64,000 bases of DNA from Paenibacillus sp. 1011MAR3C5 (GTDB lineage: Bacteria > Bacillota > Bacilli > Paenibacillales > Paenibacillaceae), in assembly GCF_003591485.1 (NCBI RefSeq), contig NZ_QZCF01000009.1, positions 144,199-208,198 of the forward strand, read 5' to 3'. Below the pieces are notes generated by a model. The model ran no database searches, was not told where the DNA came from, and saw only the letters and a list, made by a program, of their open reading frames with translations. The position numbers and the translations under genes were made by a program. Shown piece by piece: positions 16,589 through 25,424 of the stretch (positions are counted from its first letter, which is position 1; every line of letters starts with the position of its first letter).

Positions 16589-17512
16589 ATGCATGAATAT
16601 GTGTTGAAGACCAATCAGCTATCCAAACAATTCAAAGGACATAGAGCGCTGGACAAAGTTAATTTGTCCATCCGAAAAGGAGCGATTTATGGGTTCATTG
16701 GGCAAAACGGAGCGGGGAAATCAACGTTGATCCGTCTTGTGACGGGGCTAGCTTTTCCGACCGAGGGTTCCATTGAACTATTCGGAGTCAGTGAAGAGAA
16801 GGCGTTGATCCAGACTCGCAAACGAATCGGGTCTAGTATCGAAAGCCCTGCCTTATTCCCTCATATGACCGCCAGCGAGAATTTGGAGGTAAACCGGATT
16901 CTACGCGGTATTCCAGGCAAAGATTGTGTGCCAAGAATGCTGAAGCAAGTCGGGCTGCATGAAACCGGCAAGAAAAAAGCGAAAAACTTCTCGCTTGGCA
17001 TGAAGCAGCGGCTAGGTTTGGCAATCGCCTTGCTGGGCGATCCGGAATTCTTGATTCTGGACGAGCCGACCAATGGGTTAGATCCGATGGGCGTTATTGA
17101 AATGCGGGAGCTGCTCAAGACCTTAAATCGGGAACTCGGCATTACGATTCTAATCTCAAGCCATATCCTGAGCGAACTGCATTTGATGGCCAGCCATTAT
17201 GGCATTATCCACCGCGGCCAGCTGCTGGAGCAGCTGACTGCTGAAGAGCTGGAAAGCAAATGCAGGCAGTATGTGTATATTAAAGTGAATGATCCGGGCA
17301 CGGCCGCTGCCATTATCGAAAGCGAACTGGGTACATCGGATTTCGAAGTGATGCAGGATGGAGCTATCAAATTATATAGCTGTATAGAGAAGCCAAGTAA
17401 TGTTTCCTCTGCACTATTTTCTGAAGGCTTGGAGATTGAGGCGTTTACAGCGATGGGCGAAGACTTGGAGAGTTATTTCACGAAGCGGATTGGAGGCAAT
17501 CCGCATGTATAA
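16589..17512 (+). CDS. ABC transporter ATP-binding protein (bacitracin/lantibiotic type)
   Basis: About 307 residues. Walker A GQNGAGKST, signature FSLGMKQRLGLAIAL, Walker B FLILDEPTNGLDPMG, switch His in LISSHILSEL. The ~80-residue C-terminal domain matches that of the 358-1284 ATPase, marking the two as paralogues. The start is ATG at 16589, 8 bases after AAGGAGG; the frame open from 16523 has no ribosome site. It overlaps the permease by 8 bp, the same overlap as in the paralogous pair at 1277. Confidence 0.93.
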   Translation: MHEYVLKTNQLSKQFKGHRALDKVNLSIRKGAIYGFIGQNGAGKSTLIRLVTGLAFPTEGSIELFGVSEEKALIQTRKRIGSSIESPALFPHMTASENLEVNRILRGIPGKDCVPRMLKQVGLHETGKKKAKNFSLGMKQRLGLAIALLGDPEFLILDEPTNGLDPMGVIEMRELLKTLNRELGITILISSHILSELHLMASHYGIIHRGQLLEQLTAEELESKCRQYVYIKVNDPGTAAAIIESELGTSDFEVMQDGAIKLYSCIEKPSNVSSALFSEGLEIEAFTAMGEDLESYFTKRIGGNPHV

Positions 17513-18266
17513 TTTGATTAGAGCCGAGTTGTTCAAACTCCGCAAGAATAGGTCGTTCTGGACGATGCTGATTGCGTTTGCCGTACTCTCGCTAGCGTAC
17601 CCTTTGCTGTATTATTTTGATCATAGATCCAGCGGGCAGCCGCAATTCACAGGAGCTGAATTTCTGATCAGCTTTATATCAAGCAATGCCTATGTTATCA
17701 AATTAGGCGTAGCGATGCTGGCAGGGTTCTTCATTTCTAACGAGTATGCGTCCGGGATCATGAAAACAATCGCATCAACAGGTCACACAAGAGATAGACT
17801 ATACACGGCGAAGCTTATCGGGTTTGCAGGCGGAGCCATGCTGCTCTCTCTCGTTTTTCCCATCGTCAGCACGGTGGAAGTTTCGCTGCTGTCCGGATTT
17901 GGTCAATTGCCGGATGAAAGCACTGTGTTATTCATACCTAGAGTGCTTGGGTTGACTCTGCTTTATACGGCGGCATATGCGGCCATTGGGGCGCTGATTG
18001 CCGTGATTATGACGGACAGCGGAAAAACGATCGGAGGTTCATTGATTTTTTTTCTGATGATCGATATCGTTTTGGCTGGCATTGGTTCAAAGATAGATTT
18101 TATTGGTCAGCTGTACGATTATTCGATCTTCAAGCTGATTGGGGATATCGGCAAACCCAGCATAGATAGCCGAGATATACCTGCTCTCTTGCTTGTGCCT
18201 TTGCTGACTATCGTCTTATGTGCTTTAGTGGGTATTGCGGTGTTCCGCCGAAAGGATATTAAATAA
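17505..18266 (+). CDS. ABC-2 type permease (lantibiotic/bacitracin type)
   Basis: About 253 residues, six predicted helices, opening MYNLIRAELFKLRKNRSFW, the typical amphipathic lead. ISNEYASGIMKTIASTGHTR is the conserved S/NEYxxG loop. The start is ATG at 17505, 8 bases after GGAGG and overlapping the ATPase by 8 bp. Paired with the ATPase as an exporter or flippase-like resistance transporter; the kinase gene follows 18 bp downstream. Confidence 0.9.
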   Translation: MYNLIRAELFKLRKNRSFWTMLIAFAVLSLAYPLLYYFDHRSSGQPQFTGAEFLISFISSNAYVIKLGVAMLAGFFISNEYASGIMKTIASTGHTRDRLYTAKLIGFAGGAMLLSLVFPIVSTVEVSLLSGFGQLPDESTVLFIPRVLGLTLLYTAAYAAIGALIAVIMTDSGKTIGGSLIFFLMIDIVLAGIGSKIDFIGQLYDYSIFKLIGDIGKPSIDSRDIPALLLVPLLTIVLCALVGIAVFRRKDIK

Positions 18267-18284
18267 TACAGGGGAGTGGGGAGC

Positions 18285-19190
18285 ATGTTGCTTGTACTGG
18301 GAATCCTATCGATGGCGGCAGCGGCTCTCCTGCTTGCCCGTTTATTCATGCTAAGGCGGGAGCTAGATCGGATGACAGAGCAATTGCGAAGCTACAACGC
18401 AGGAATAACGGGCAAAAAAATCGACATCTCTTTATTCGATCAGAAGCTTGAAGCGCTTGCCAGTCAAATCAATGGCCAATCCCGTTTAATCGTTGAGGCG
18501 GACGCGCGTAGAAAAAAGGTCGAACATGAATTTCGGCAGGCTGTTGTGAGCATTTCCCATGATATCCGCACTCCGCTAACTTCTATTATCGGATATGTAC
18601 AACTGCTGGAGGCTGAGAACATCACGCCCGAAGAGAAAAATGAATACGTTACTATCGTTAAAAATCGGACCAAACGTCTACAGGCGTTGTTGAACGATTT
18701 TTTTGAGCTGTCCATAATAGAATCGCCGGATTATCCGCTAAAAACCGAAAAGCTTAGATTGAAGGACTTGATCTCCGATATTGTGGTGCAATTCTATGAT
18801 TCATTCAACGAACACGGAATCACACCCGACATACAGCTTCCCGAGCAACAAGTATCTGTATACGCCGACCAATCGGCTGTGCGGAGAGTGGTTGAAAACT
18901 TGCTTGGCAACACAATCAAATATGCAGCTGGCCAAGTGGAGATCCGGCTCGAAGAACAACAAAAGGCAGTAGAATTAATGATTATGAACGAAGCGAAGGA
19001 ATTAGCCGGAAGCGACGTTAATCTCTTGTTTGATCGGTTCTATACGGCTGATCGTGCACGATCTGCCCAAACCTCCGGGCTTGGTCTTCCTATCGCCAAA
19101 AGTCTGATGAACAATATGGGCGGGACACTAACCGCCGAGCTGCGCGGTGAAAAGTTAGTCCTTGTCTGCAGCTGGGAAAAGGCAGTATAG
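18285..19190 (+). CDS. Sensor histidine kinase (LanK-like, single membrane helix)
   Basis: About 301 residues. Only one N-terminal membrane helix (MLLVLGILSMAAAALLLARL) and no extracellular domain, so the signal probably comes through the linked transporter or from inside the membrane. The phospho-acceptor is in SISHDIRTPLTSIIGY, the N box in VENLLGNTIKYA, the F box FDRFYTAD and G2 box GLGLPIAKSLM. The usual DxGxG of G1 is replaced by MNEAKELAG, a known variation in this kinase group. The start is ATG at 18285, 8 bases after GGGGAG. It closes the operon begun at 15816. Confidence 0.9.
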   Translation: MLLVLGILSMAAAALLLARLFMLRRELDRMTEQLRSYNAGITGKKIDISLFDQKLEALASQINGQSRLIVEADARRKKVEHEFRQAVVSISHDIRTPLTSIIGYVQLLEAENITPEEKNEYVTIVKNRTKRLQALLNDFFELSIIESPDYPLKTEKLRLKDLISDIVVQFYDSFNEHGITPDIQLPEQQVSVYADQSAVRRVVENLLGNTIKYAAGQVEIRLEEQQKAVELMIMNEAKELAGSDVNLLFDRFYTADRARSAQTSGLGLPIAKSLMNNMGGTLTAELRGEKLVLVCSWEKAV

Positions 19191-19202
19191 TTTATTCATA
19201 AA

Positions 19203-19235
19203 GCATGAATCGGGATTCAGGTATCCCATTCATGA
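19203..19235. repeat. Fragment of the dispersed repeat (left half), copy E
   Basis: GGATTCAGGTATCCCATTCATG matches the GGATTCGGACATCYCATGA block of copies A and B. It also forms a hairpin with arms CATGAATCGGGAT and ATCCCATTCATG. No T run follows. Confidence 0.45.
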
Positions 19236-19261
19236 TTGGCTTCGGTAAGGGGCATAAATTA

Positions 19262-19540
19262 CTATTGATCTTTCTTCTTCAAGGCTATATTTATCAGTAT
19301 CAAAATTGCAATTAGATAAAGCAAATATTGAAACGAATATAAATAGGGAAACAACACCAGATAACTGAAGTTATTTGGCACTATTTTCTGAAATAAAAAA
19401 GGGATAGCAAAACCAAGCAGAAATCCGATTTGGAAAAAAGAAAATGCCCCAAATAATCCCCAATCCTTTTTCTTGCAGGTTATAAAAATACCGAAGAAAA
19501 GCGCAATAACAATAATGCCATGAATAAAATAAAGGATCAT
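19262..19540 (-). CDS. Small membrane protein, unknown function
   Basis: 92 residues with three hydrophobic segments: an N-terminal IIVIALFFGIFI, a central FFQIGFLLGFAIPFLF, and a C-terminal LIAILILINIAL ending in KKKDQ. Preceded by a good ribosome site GGAGGGG six bases before the ATG, so it is likely real. The lysine-rich loop and tail suggest the C-terminus is inside the cell. I do not recognise the family. It is convergent with the kinase operon and lies 60 bp downstream of the epoxide hydrolase gene on the same strand. Confidence 0.65.
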   Translation of the reverse strand: MILYFIHGIIVIALFFGIFITCKKKDWGLFGAFSFFQIGFLLGFAIPFLFQKIVPNNFSYLVLFPYLYSFQYLLYLIAILILINIALKKKDQ

Positions 19541-19602
19541 AATTCCCCTCCATATTCCATTTTTCCATTCTAAACAGGTTGAAGTATTCCGAGCTCTATA
19601 TT

Positions 19603-20748
19603 TTACGTTCTTAGCGGTCTAAAGAACGCACGAATATCATCGGCCATCAGCTCCGGTTCTTCCATAGCTGCAAAATGTCCGCCCCGTGGCATTTCTGTCC
19701 AGCGTGTAATATTCAGGTTGCGCTCGGCCCATGCCTTGGGAGACAATAAGACATCTGCTGAAAATAGGGCAATGCCTGTCGGCACGTCGATGCGGCCTAA
19801 TGGCGGCAGAGAATGTGAGTTTTCATAATACATGTGTGCTGTTGAACCAATGGTGTTGGTAACCCAATAGATCATAATATGAGTGAGCAACTCATCCTCG
19901 CTAAAGATTTGACTAAGGTCTCCCTTACAATCGCTCCAGGAACGGAATTTCTCAATGATCCAGCTGGCCAATCCTACCGGCGAATCAGAAAGTCCATAAG
20001 CGAGACTCTGCGGTTTTGTGGACTGAATGGACATATACCCGCCCTCTTGAGCAATCCATGCTGCAGCCTTTATTTTGTATTGCCGCTCTTCTTCAGAAAG
20101 GTCTTCCGAATCATTGGAATTCAGGAGGCTTCGAATAATGCCGACATCCGTCAGATGGATGCCGACCAATCGCTCAGGATAGTTGGCTGCCAGGTATCTT
20201 GTGACACCGGAGCCCATGTCTCCGCCTGCGGCAGCAAATTTTTGGTAGCCTAATTCTGTCATGAGTTTCGTCCACATCTCGGCGACACGAAGGTTATTGA
20301 TGCCAGGGGAGGCAGGCTGACTAGAGAAACCAAACCCGGGCAATGAAGGGACAATGACATCAAATGAATCCTCAGGATTACCGCCGTAGCTGGCTGGATC
20401 AGTCAGAAGAGGTATAATCTTTTCGTAACGAAGGTAACTGTCGGGCCAGCCGTGGGTCAGGATAATGGGCAGGGGATTGGGGCCTTTGCCACGCTCATGT
20501 ATGAAGTGCACATTTATATCATCAATATCGCAAGTGAATTGGGTGAAGTCATTCAACTTCGATTCTTGCTTGCGCCAATCATAATGGTCCCTCCAGTACG
20601 AGACGAGAGATTGTATATAACGCAATTCGGTTCCCCGTTCCCAATCGGAGTTCCTTAACTGCTCGGGCCAACGAATATGTTGCAGTTTGTATTGGAGATC
20701 ATCAAGCAGCTCATCGGAGACATGAATATGAAAACGTTCAACAGCCAT
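19603..20748 (-). CDS. Epoxide hydrolase (alpha/beta hydrolase with N-terminal EHN domain)
   Basis: 381 residues. The N-terminal EHN domain includes LQYKLQHIRWPEQL and YIQSLVSYWRDHYDWRKQE. The catalytic core shows the oxyanion motif HGWPDSYLRYEKII, the nucleophile Asp in AAGGDMGSGVTRYLA and the late His in RGGHFAAMEEPELMADD. It opens epoxides via an Asp-His pair. The length is normal. It is divergent from an AraC-type gene at 20856, which probably controls it, with about 107 bp between them. Confidence 0.95.
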   Translation of the reverse strand: MAVERFHIHVSDELLDDLQYKLQHIRWPEQLRNSDWERGTELRYIQSLVSYWRDHYDWRKQESKLNDFTQFTCDIDDINVHFIHERGKGPNPLPIILTHGWPDSYLRYEKIIPLLTDPASYGGNPEDSFDVIVPSLPGFGFSSQPASPGINNLRVAEMWTKLMTELGYQKFAAAGGDMGSGVTRYLAANYPERLVGIHLTDVGIIRSLLNSNDSEDLSEEERQYKIKAAAWIAQEGGYMSIQSTKPQSLAYGLSDSPVGLASWIIEKFRSWSDCKGDLSQIFSEDELLTHIMIYWVTNTIGSTAHMYYENSHSLPPLGRIDVPTGIALFSADVLLSPKAWAERNLNITRWTEMPRGGHFAAMEEPELMADDIRAFFRPLRT

Positions 20749-20855
20749 AATAAATTCCTCCTTTGCTATTTTGCATGATCATTATATCCTTTGAAAGGGT
20801 ATGGTACACTGTTATATATGAAGCAATGAACTATACGATTTGATAGGTGATTACG

Positions 20856-21710
20856 ATGCCTCAAGTAGATCGATACAAACAGCGTGCCGTAAATATTGAA
20901 TTTTTCGCAGTCGAGGATTGCAGTCTGCTCCCTTACACTGACCGGTATTCGCTGATTTTTATCACTTCTGGAAGTATAAAGGGGATATTAAACGATCGTC
21001 CTATATGTATTAACGCCCCTGGTATTCTTTGTTTGGCTGGAGATGATGAATGGCAAGTTACAGAGAAGCATGGGCTTGCTGCACAATCGTTTAATTTCCA
21101 TCCCGAGTTTCTAATATCTGCCGTTCATGTTGAGACACAGGATTACTCTAGGGCGGCTCCAAGGATACAAACAGGCCGTTCTTTCTTTCAAAGAGAACAT
21201 TTGTATATGGCAGTTCCTCGTATAACCGAAAAAGCATATCCGTTTTTGTTCCAATGGTTTTTTGTTCTGGGCACAGAAGTACAGGCGCAAAGTGATGAGC
21301 GCTGGGCGTGCCGAATCAAAAAGTATCTGATTCAAATACTGGGATTGTTAGAGGATTTGAATCGAGTCAGCCAGCACTCACCTGTTGATGCAGTGTTAGA
21401 GTATATTCACACTCATTATTCCAAAAAGATTTCATTAGTGGATCTAACGAAGTGCGCTCATATGAATCGTGTGACCCTTAATCAATTATTTCAGGAACGA
21501 TGCGGATATACAGCAATCGGCTATTTGCTTTCACATCGATTGAAGATGGCTTGCGATCTGCTGACACATACAGATATGAGTCTTAATGATATTGCTGAAG
21601 CGATTGGATTCCAGTATGACACTTACTTTATTAAGCAATTTACAGCCAAAAAAGGCATGTCACCGACAACCTACCGGACGATCTCGCGAACGCTCGCCAC
21701 TAATGTGTAA
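20856..21710 (+). CDS. AraC-family transcriptional regulator
   Basis: About 284 residues. The N-terminal half is a cupin-like sensor (YSLIFITSGSIKG and following strands). The C-terminal 100 residues carry the two helix-turn-helix units: SLVDLTKCAHMNRVTLNQLF and MSLNDIAEAIGFQYDTYFIK, then KKGMSPTTYR. The start is ATG at 20856 with ATAGGTGA just upstream; GTG at 20847 is inside that site. Divergent from the epoxide hydrolase gene, so regulation of that gene by a small aromatic or epoxide-related ligand is plausible. Confidence 0.92.
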   Translation: MPQVDRYKQRAVNIEFFAVEDCSLLPYTDRYSLIFITSGSIKGILNDRPICINAPGILCLAGDDEWQVTEKHGLAAQSFNFHPEFLISAVHVETQDYSRAAPRIQTGRSFFQREHLYMAVPRITEKAYPFLFQWFFVLGTEVQAQSDERWACRIKKYLIQILGLLEDLNRVSQHSPVDAVLEYIHTHYSKKISLVDLTKCAHMNRVTLNQLFQERCGYTAIGYLLSHRLKMACDLLTHTDMSLNDIAEAIGFQYDTYFIKQFTAKKGMSPTTYRTISRTLATNV

Positions 21711-21743
21711 GAGCGCATAATAAATCAAACATAGGAGAATATC

Positions 21744-22313
21744 ATGTCTTGGAGCAAATTGAAGCAGCAATTAGAGAGCTTTCTTAGTCCTTCGTTACAA
21801 GGGAAAGTGGAATACCGTGCAACCGGATATCGTTATTTGCCCGATAAAGCAGGGATTTGTTATATCACGGTTGATAAAAAAAATATACTAAACATGAACG
21901 ATGCGACTACCTTAATCAAATGGTATACATCGGAGCAGGAAATCAAAAACGACTCGAGGATCGATATTCCGATCAGCCATGAACAATTAGAAGCTGTCAG
22001 AATGAATACGGATGGCAAGATTCCAGAGGATCGTCTCATCGTCATTGCGCGAAGCAGAAAACTGTCCGAATTGGCAAAAGAACTTATGGCAGCACAAGCC
22101 TCGCTTAGTAAATCCAATTTTATCACCGTGGCTAATCAATTTTTGTCCACGTCTATTGAGGAAAGCATCGAAAGCAAGGATATCATACTAAATATATTGG
22201 CATTGGCCGATAGGCGAGTTGGGAAAAAGCGGATTTTGAACATGTCCGAAAAAATCAAGCTGAAGCATCCGGCTGTGCAGTATTTTTATGAGTTAAGGCT
22301 TAATACGGTCTAA
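21744..22313 (+). CDS. Uncharacterised soluble protein (WSKLK-type, SF0329-like)
   Basis: 189 residues opening MSWSKLKQQLESFLSPSLQG, then VEYRATGYRYLPDKAGICYI. I recall a small uncharacterised family with the same WSKLK start (named SF0329 family in some annotations), but cannot confirm it here. The middle contains ITVDKKNILNMNDATTLIKW; the C-terminal half is helical with KDIILNILALADRRVGKK and ends YFYELRL. No signal peptide or membrane segment. It has its own ribosome site (AGGAG) and a terminator at 22349-22375. Confidence 0.7.
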   Translation: MSWSKLKQQLESFLSPSLQGKVEYRATGYRYLPDKAGICYITVDKKNILNMNDATTLIKWYTSEQEIKNDSRIDIPISHEQLEAVRMNTDGKIPEDRLIVIARSRKLSELAKELMAAQASLSKSNFITVANQFLSTSIEESIESKDIILNILALADRRVGKKRILNMSEKIKLKHPAVQYFYELRLNTV

Positions 22314-22348
22314 ATCGAGCTTTCAAAGTCAAGATGGATTCAAAACGA

Positions 22349-22375
22349 ACACGTCGTATACGGCGTGTTTTTTTG
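22349..22375 (+). terminator. Terminator after the 21744 gene
   Basis: Arms AACACGTCG and CGGCGTGTT (one G-T pair) around TATA, followed by seven Ts. Confidence 0.8.
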
Positions 22376-22448
22376 TTGCTTTCGATAATAGATGCAGACT
22401 TCCAAAAATAATAGCTGTCACAAATTAAGGTGTGTCGCTAGTTATAGT

Positions 22449-22862
22449 TATGAAGTCGTTATCGAGATCATACAAATGCCGTCATTCCATGAAGAAAGCC
22501 CGCAAGAACGGAAAAACAAACTGATTCAAATGATCGAAACCGAGCAGCCGGATATTTTATTTCTTTACGAATATCAATTTAAAGAAATAGCTTCAGAAAA
22601 TATGCTCATGGATCTGGATACTCTGCTTAACCAAGACAAGGATAATGGGATACTCTCCGGTATGGTTCCCGTAAAAACCGAATATCTTCGATCCATCGGC
22701 TCCGGCAAATTGTACGGTTTATCCAATGGATTCTACAGTCGGGCGCTGTATCACAATAAAGACCTGTTCGACCGTGCGAATGTGCCTTATCCCCGAGATG
22801 GAATGTTGAAGAGCTTGCTCGATATCTTGTCTCATAGTATCCTCACCTTCCGGAAATTGTAA
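22449..22862 (+). pseudogene. Extracellular solute-binding protein fragment
   Basis: About 115 codons resemble the middle of an ABC sugar-type binding protein: EQPDILFLYEYQFKEIA, then MLMDLDTLL, then GKLYGLSNGFYSRALYHNKD and LFDRANVPYPRDG. The same landmarks occur in order in the intact lipoprotein at 55803 (ENQPDIVVLTASQYEALA, GKLYGLAPTFNTNALYYNKD, LFAKYGVPEPTD). The signal peptide, lipobox and whole C-terminal half are missing, so it is a remnant. After the RDGM codons homology ends. The opposite strand there holds a ribosome site and ATG (22835) of another truncated gene opening MRQDIEQALQHS. Confidence 0.8.
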
Positions 22863-23102
22863 GTCTATAAGAGAAGGGTACTAGGTTTCTGAAAAAATGG
22901 CAGTATAATTTTTCTGAATAATTTAGAGAGATTTTCTGAAACTTGATATTCGTTTTTTAAATAGATTCGAAGTTACACATCGCGGATAAACACGCGGTTC
23001 ATATGCCGTTCATCTTGACGTAATAGAGAGTACATATCCGTCGTGTATGATTTCCTTGAAGGCTTGCAGCTAATAAATTGATAAGGTCAGGAGTCGATAC
23101 GA

Positions 23103-24110
23103 GTGAAACAAAGTGAGGTCATAAAGGGGAAGAAGGAACCGGCTACAGATAAGAAGCCAACTTCAATGATGAAAAAAATCGTTATTCTTTTAATGAAAGC
23201 AATAGCAGTATTGGCCATACTAGGAATCGTATTTGTTGGCATTGTTTTTATCGTAGATAAGGTCGCCGCCAAATCGGAGCAGGGGAAGATACAATCCTAT
23301 GGCCAATTAGTGCCTGTAGACGGGAAAAAGATGAATGCTGTCATTCAAGGAACAGGGGAAGAAATAATCGTGCTTTTGCCGGGCTTTGGAACTGCGGCGC
23401 CAGCACTTGATTTTAAGCCGTTAATCGATGAGCTATCACCATTCTACAAAGTGGTCGTGATTGAACCTTTTGGTTATGGATTAAGTGATATTACAGATAA
23501 AGAAAGAACGACAGCAAATATCGTAAGTGAAATCCACGAAGCCTTGCAGAGCCTGCAAATTGACCGTTACATTCTAATGACTCACTCCATTTCTGGCCTG
23601 TACGGCTTAGATTATGTGAACAAATATGAAAACGAAGTGAGTGCATTTGTAGGGCTCGATAGCAGCGTTCCAACGCTTAGTGAACAAGAGGTTTCATCTT
23701 CAACTTTAGGGCTTTTAAGCCTAATCAAAAAAACCGGGTTCAACAGATTATATGCGAAGCTAGGCGATGACCCGTATGTTGAGCTCCCTTATGATGATGA
23801 AACAAAAGAACAAATGAGAATGCTTGGTCTCAAAAACATGTTAAATCCAAACCATATAAATGAAATTAAGTGGATGCCTGCTAATTTTAAAGGGGCTGAA
23901 CAGATAACATTCCCCCATAAGCTTCCCGTTGTTTTTTTTGTACAAGCGAATCATCCTGTAACGGATAGATGGATACCTGAGCATGATAAGCAAGCAAAAG
24001 CTTCTATGTATGGTAAAGTGATGACACTCGAAGCGGATCATTACTTGTATCGTACCCATGCAAAAGAAATCGCAGAAAAATTCGGGGCATATATGGAAGA
24101 AATCAAATAA
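23103..24110 (+). CDS. Membrane-anchored alpha/beta hydrolase
   Basis: 335 residues. A lysine-rich start, then one membrane helix (LMKAIAVLAILGIVFVGIVF), then an extracellular alpha/beta-hydrolase domain. Visible parts: LLPGFGTAAPALDF (oxyanion region), IEPFGYGLSD, nucleophile elbow THSISGLYGLDY and the late His in LEADHYLYRTH. The usual Gly before the elbow His is Thr. GTG at 23103 follows AGGAG by 9 bases. A clear paralogue with the same topology is at 46234-47169 (shared PLIDELSP, EPFGYGLSD, EIHEALQSL). The substrate is unknown. Confidence 0.88.
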   Translation: MKQSEVIKGKKEPATDKKPTSMMKKIVILLMKAIAVLAILGIVFVGIVFIVDKVAAKSEQGKIQSYGQLVPVDGKKMNAVIQGTGEEIIVLLPGFGTAAPALDFKPLIDELSPFYKVVVIEPFGYGLSDITDKERTTANIVSEIHEALQSLQIDRYILMTHSISGLYGLDYVNKYENEVSAFVGLDSSVPTLSEQEVSSSTLGLLSLIKKTGFNRLYAKLGDDPYVELPYDDETKEQMRMLGLKNMLNPNHINEIKWMPANFKGAEQITFPHKLPVVFFVQANHPVTDRWIPEHDKQAKASMYGKVMTLEADHYLYRTHAKEIAEKFGAYMEEIK

Positions 24111-24122
24111 GAAAAGCTGTTG

Positions 24123-24165
24123 CGGCATCATGTGTAAGGGTTCTTACATAGGATGCCGTTTTTTT
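24123..24165 (+). terminator. Terminator after the 23103 hydrolase
   Basis: Arms CGGCATC and GATGCCG with an inner TGTAAG/CTTACA pairing, followed by seven Ts. Confidence 0.8.
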
Positions 24166-24205
24166 GAGGCTGATCTACTCCATTCACAGGCGAGCCGGGC
24201 GATAT

Positions 24206-24224
24206 ATTCGTAATTATTACGAAT
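24206..24224 (+). promoter_or_regulatory. Zur box upstream of the ZinT-like gene
   Basis: ATTCGTAATTATTACGAAT is a perfect 9-1-9 palindrome containing the Bacillus Zur core TCGTAATnATTACGA. It ends 4 bp before the -35. Confidence 0.88.
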
Positions 24225-24228
24225 TACC

Positions 24229-24282
24229 TTGACGAATCCGTTCATCCTCCGTATAATCCTTAATAGTAAACATTACTATTAA
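24229..24282 (+). promoter_or_regulatory. Promoter and second palindrome of the ZinT-like gene
   Basis: TTGACG at 24229-24234, 17-bp spacer, TATAAT at 24252-24257. Immediately downstream, at the expected start of transcription, is a perfect 10-3-10 palindrome (arms TTAATAGTAA and TTACTATTAA, 24260-24282). It shares GTAA-N3-TTAC with the Zur box and may be a second, diverged zinc-repressor site. Confidence 0.75.
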
Positions 24283-24298
24283 ATAGAGGAGACTTGTA

Positions 24299-25060
24299 AT
24301 GATAGGGACATTTAGAACAGGAATATTTGTAATAGCATTGGGGGTATTGCTTGCAGGCTGTCAAAGTTCGGACTCTAATGGCAATCATCTTTCCAAGGAA
24401 GCAGCGGCAGAAATCGAAATTATTGAAAGCAGCAATAACCATAGTCACGCTGATGATCACGATCATGATCACGACCATGATGACCACGATCATGAGCACA
24501 GCCACGACCATGATGAAGAGGAAACGGCGATCTACAAGGGATACTTCGAGGACAGCCAGGTTCTGGATCGCACGCTAGCCGATTGGGAGGGAGATTGGCA
24601 ATCGGTATATTCGTATTTGCTGGATGGAACGCTGGATGAGGTGTTCGCACACAAAGCGGCGGATACCGGGACAATGACGGCGGCAGCGTACAAGGAATAC
24701 TACGATGTTGGCTACAAAACCGACACGGAACGGATTGTCATCGTTGGCGATACCGTTACCTTTTACAAGAATGGCAAGGAGTACACAGGCAAGTATCAAT
24801 CCGATGGATACGAAATACTGACGTATGAAGCGGGAAATCGCGGAGTGCGATTCGTTTTCAAATCGGTGGAAGCTATCGATGGGTTGCCTCGATACATCCA
24901 ATTCAGTGATCACCGCATTGCTCCAATCAAATCCGGCCACTTCCACCTGTATTGGGGAGACGACCGCGATGCTTTGCTGAAGGAAGTGACCAATTGGCCT
25001 ACTTACTACCCGACCAGCATGGATGGTCACAGTATTGCGCATGAAATGATTGCGCATTAG
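24299..25060 (+). CDS. zinT: ZinT-like zinc-binding lipoprotein with His/Asp-rich segment
   Basis: 253 residues. Lipoprotein signal with lipobox LLAGC (Cys near residue 21). A metal-sponge segment at about 47-73 alternates His, Asp and Glu (HDHDHDHDDHDHEHSHDHD). The rest is a ZinT/YodA domain: DWEGDWQSVYSYLLDG, YKEYYDVGYKTD, and the metal site region SGHFHLYWG near the end. It probably captures zinc (or cadmium) at the cell surface and passes it to an importer. The Zur box in front means it is made under zinc starvation. No zinc ABC transporter gene lies in the window. A terminator follows at 25091. Confidence 0.93.
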   Translation: MIGTFRTGIFVIALGVLLAGCQSSDSNGNHLSKEAAAEIEIIESSNNHSHADDHDHDHDHDDHDHEHSHDHDEEETAIYKGYFEDSQVLDRTLADWEGDWQSVYSYLLDGTLDEVFAHKAADTGTMTAAAYKEYYDVGYKTDTERIVIVGDTVTFYKNGKEYTGKYQSDGYEILTYEAGNRGVRFVFKSVEAIDGLPRYIQFSDHRIAPIKSGHFHLYWGDDRDALLKEVTNWPTYYPTSMDGHSIAHEMIAH

Positions 25061-25090
25061 TCTATCTCGGTCCAGTGCTTGCCAAACCGA

Positions 25091-25120
25091 AAAAAACACG
25101 CCATCTTCGGCGTGTTTTTT
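25091..25120 (+). terminator. Terminator of the ZinT-like gene
   Basis: Arms AAAAAACACGCC and GGCGTGTTTTTT with loop ATCTTC. Confidence 0.88.
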
Positions 25121-25238
25121 CGTGGTGAACTCGTGGGATAAGTCTACTCAACCTTTACTTTGGAGCTTGATGTGACGAAGCCCATTCAGATTGAAAAGTT
25201 GGCAGGGAGAGGTAGCTGATCCGCGCAGGGATTTCTGC

Positions 25239-25304
25239 TTGACAATTAGATTAATCCGCCTTATATTTAACCTATAAGTTAAATAACCAAACGGTTAAAT
25301 ATAA
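25239..25304 (+). promoter_or_regulatory. Promoter and nested palindromic operators of azoR
   Basis: TTGACA at 25239-25244, 17-bp spacer, TATATT at 25262-25267. A 12-bp inverted repeat (TTATATTTAACC at 25261, GGTTAAATATAA at 25293) starts on the -10. Inside it are TTTAAC-N6-GTTAAA (25266-25283) and TAACC-N4-GGTTA (25284-25297). This looks like two adjacent repressor sites. The regulator is not identified; the ArsR-type proteins downstream are candidates. Confidence 0.7.
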
Positions 25305-25424
25305 ACTAACTCAGGAGTTGATGAGTACAGAAAATGAGTTGTTGAATCCGATTATGATACGCCGTAGCTATGTATTGATCATTTTTCATCACAAACATTC
25401 TAATAAAAAGGCAGGTCTTCATTT

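Noticed and set aside
24260..24674. Open frames on the minus strand rich in Met/Val/Ile or Arg/His opposite the zinc lipoprotein
   Set aside because: They are antisense shadows of the His/Asp-rich codon repeat.
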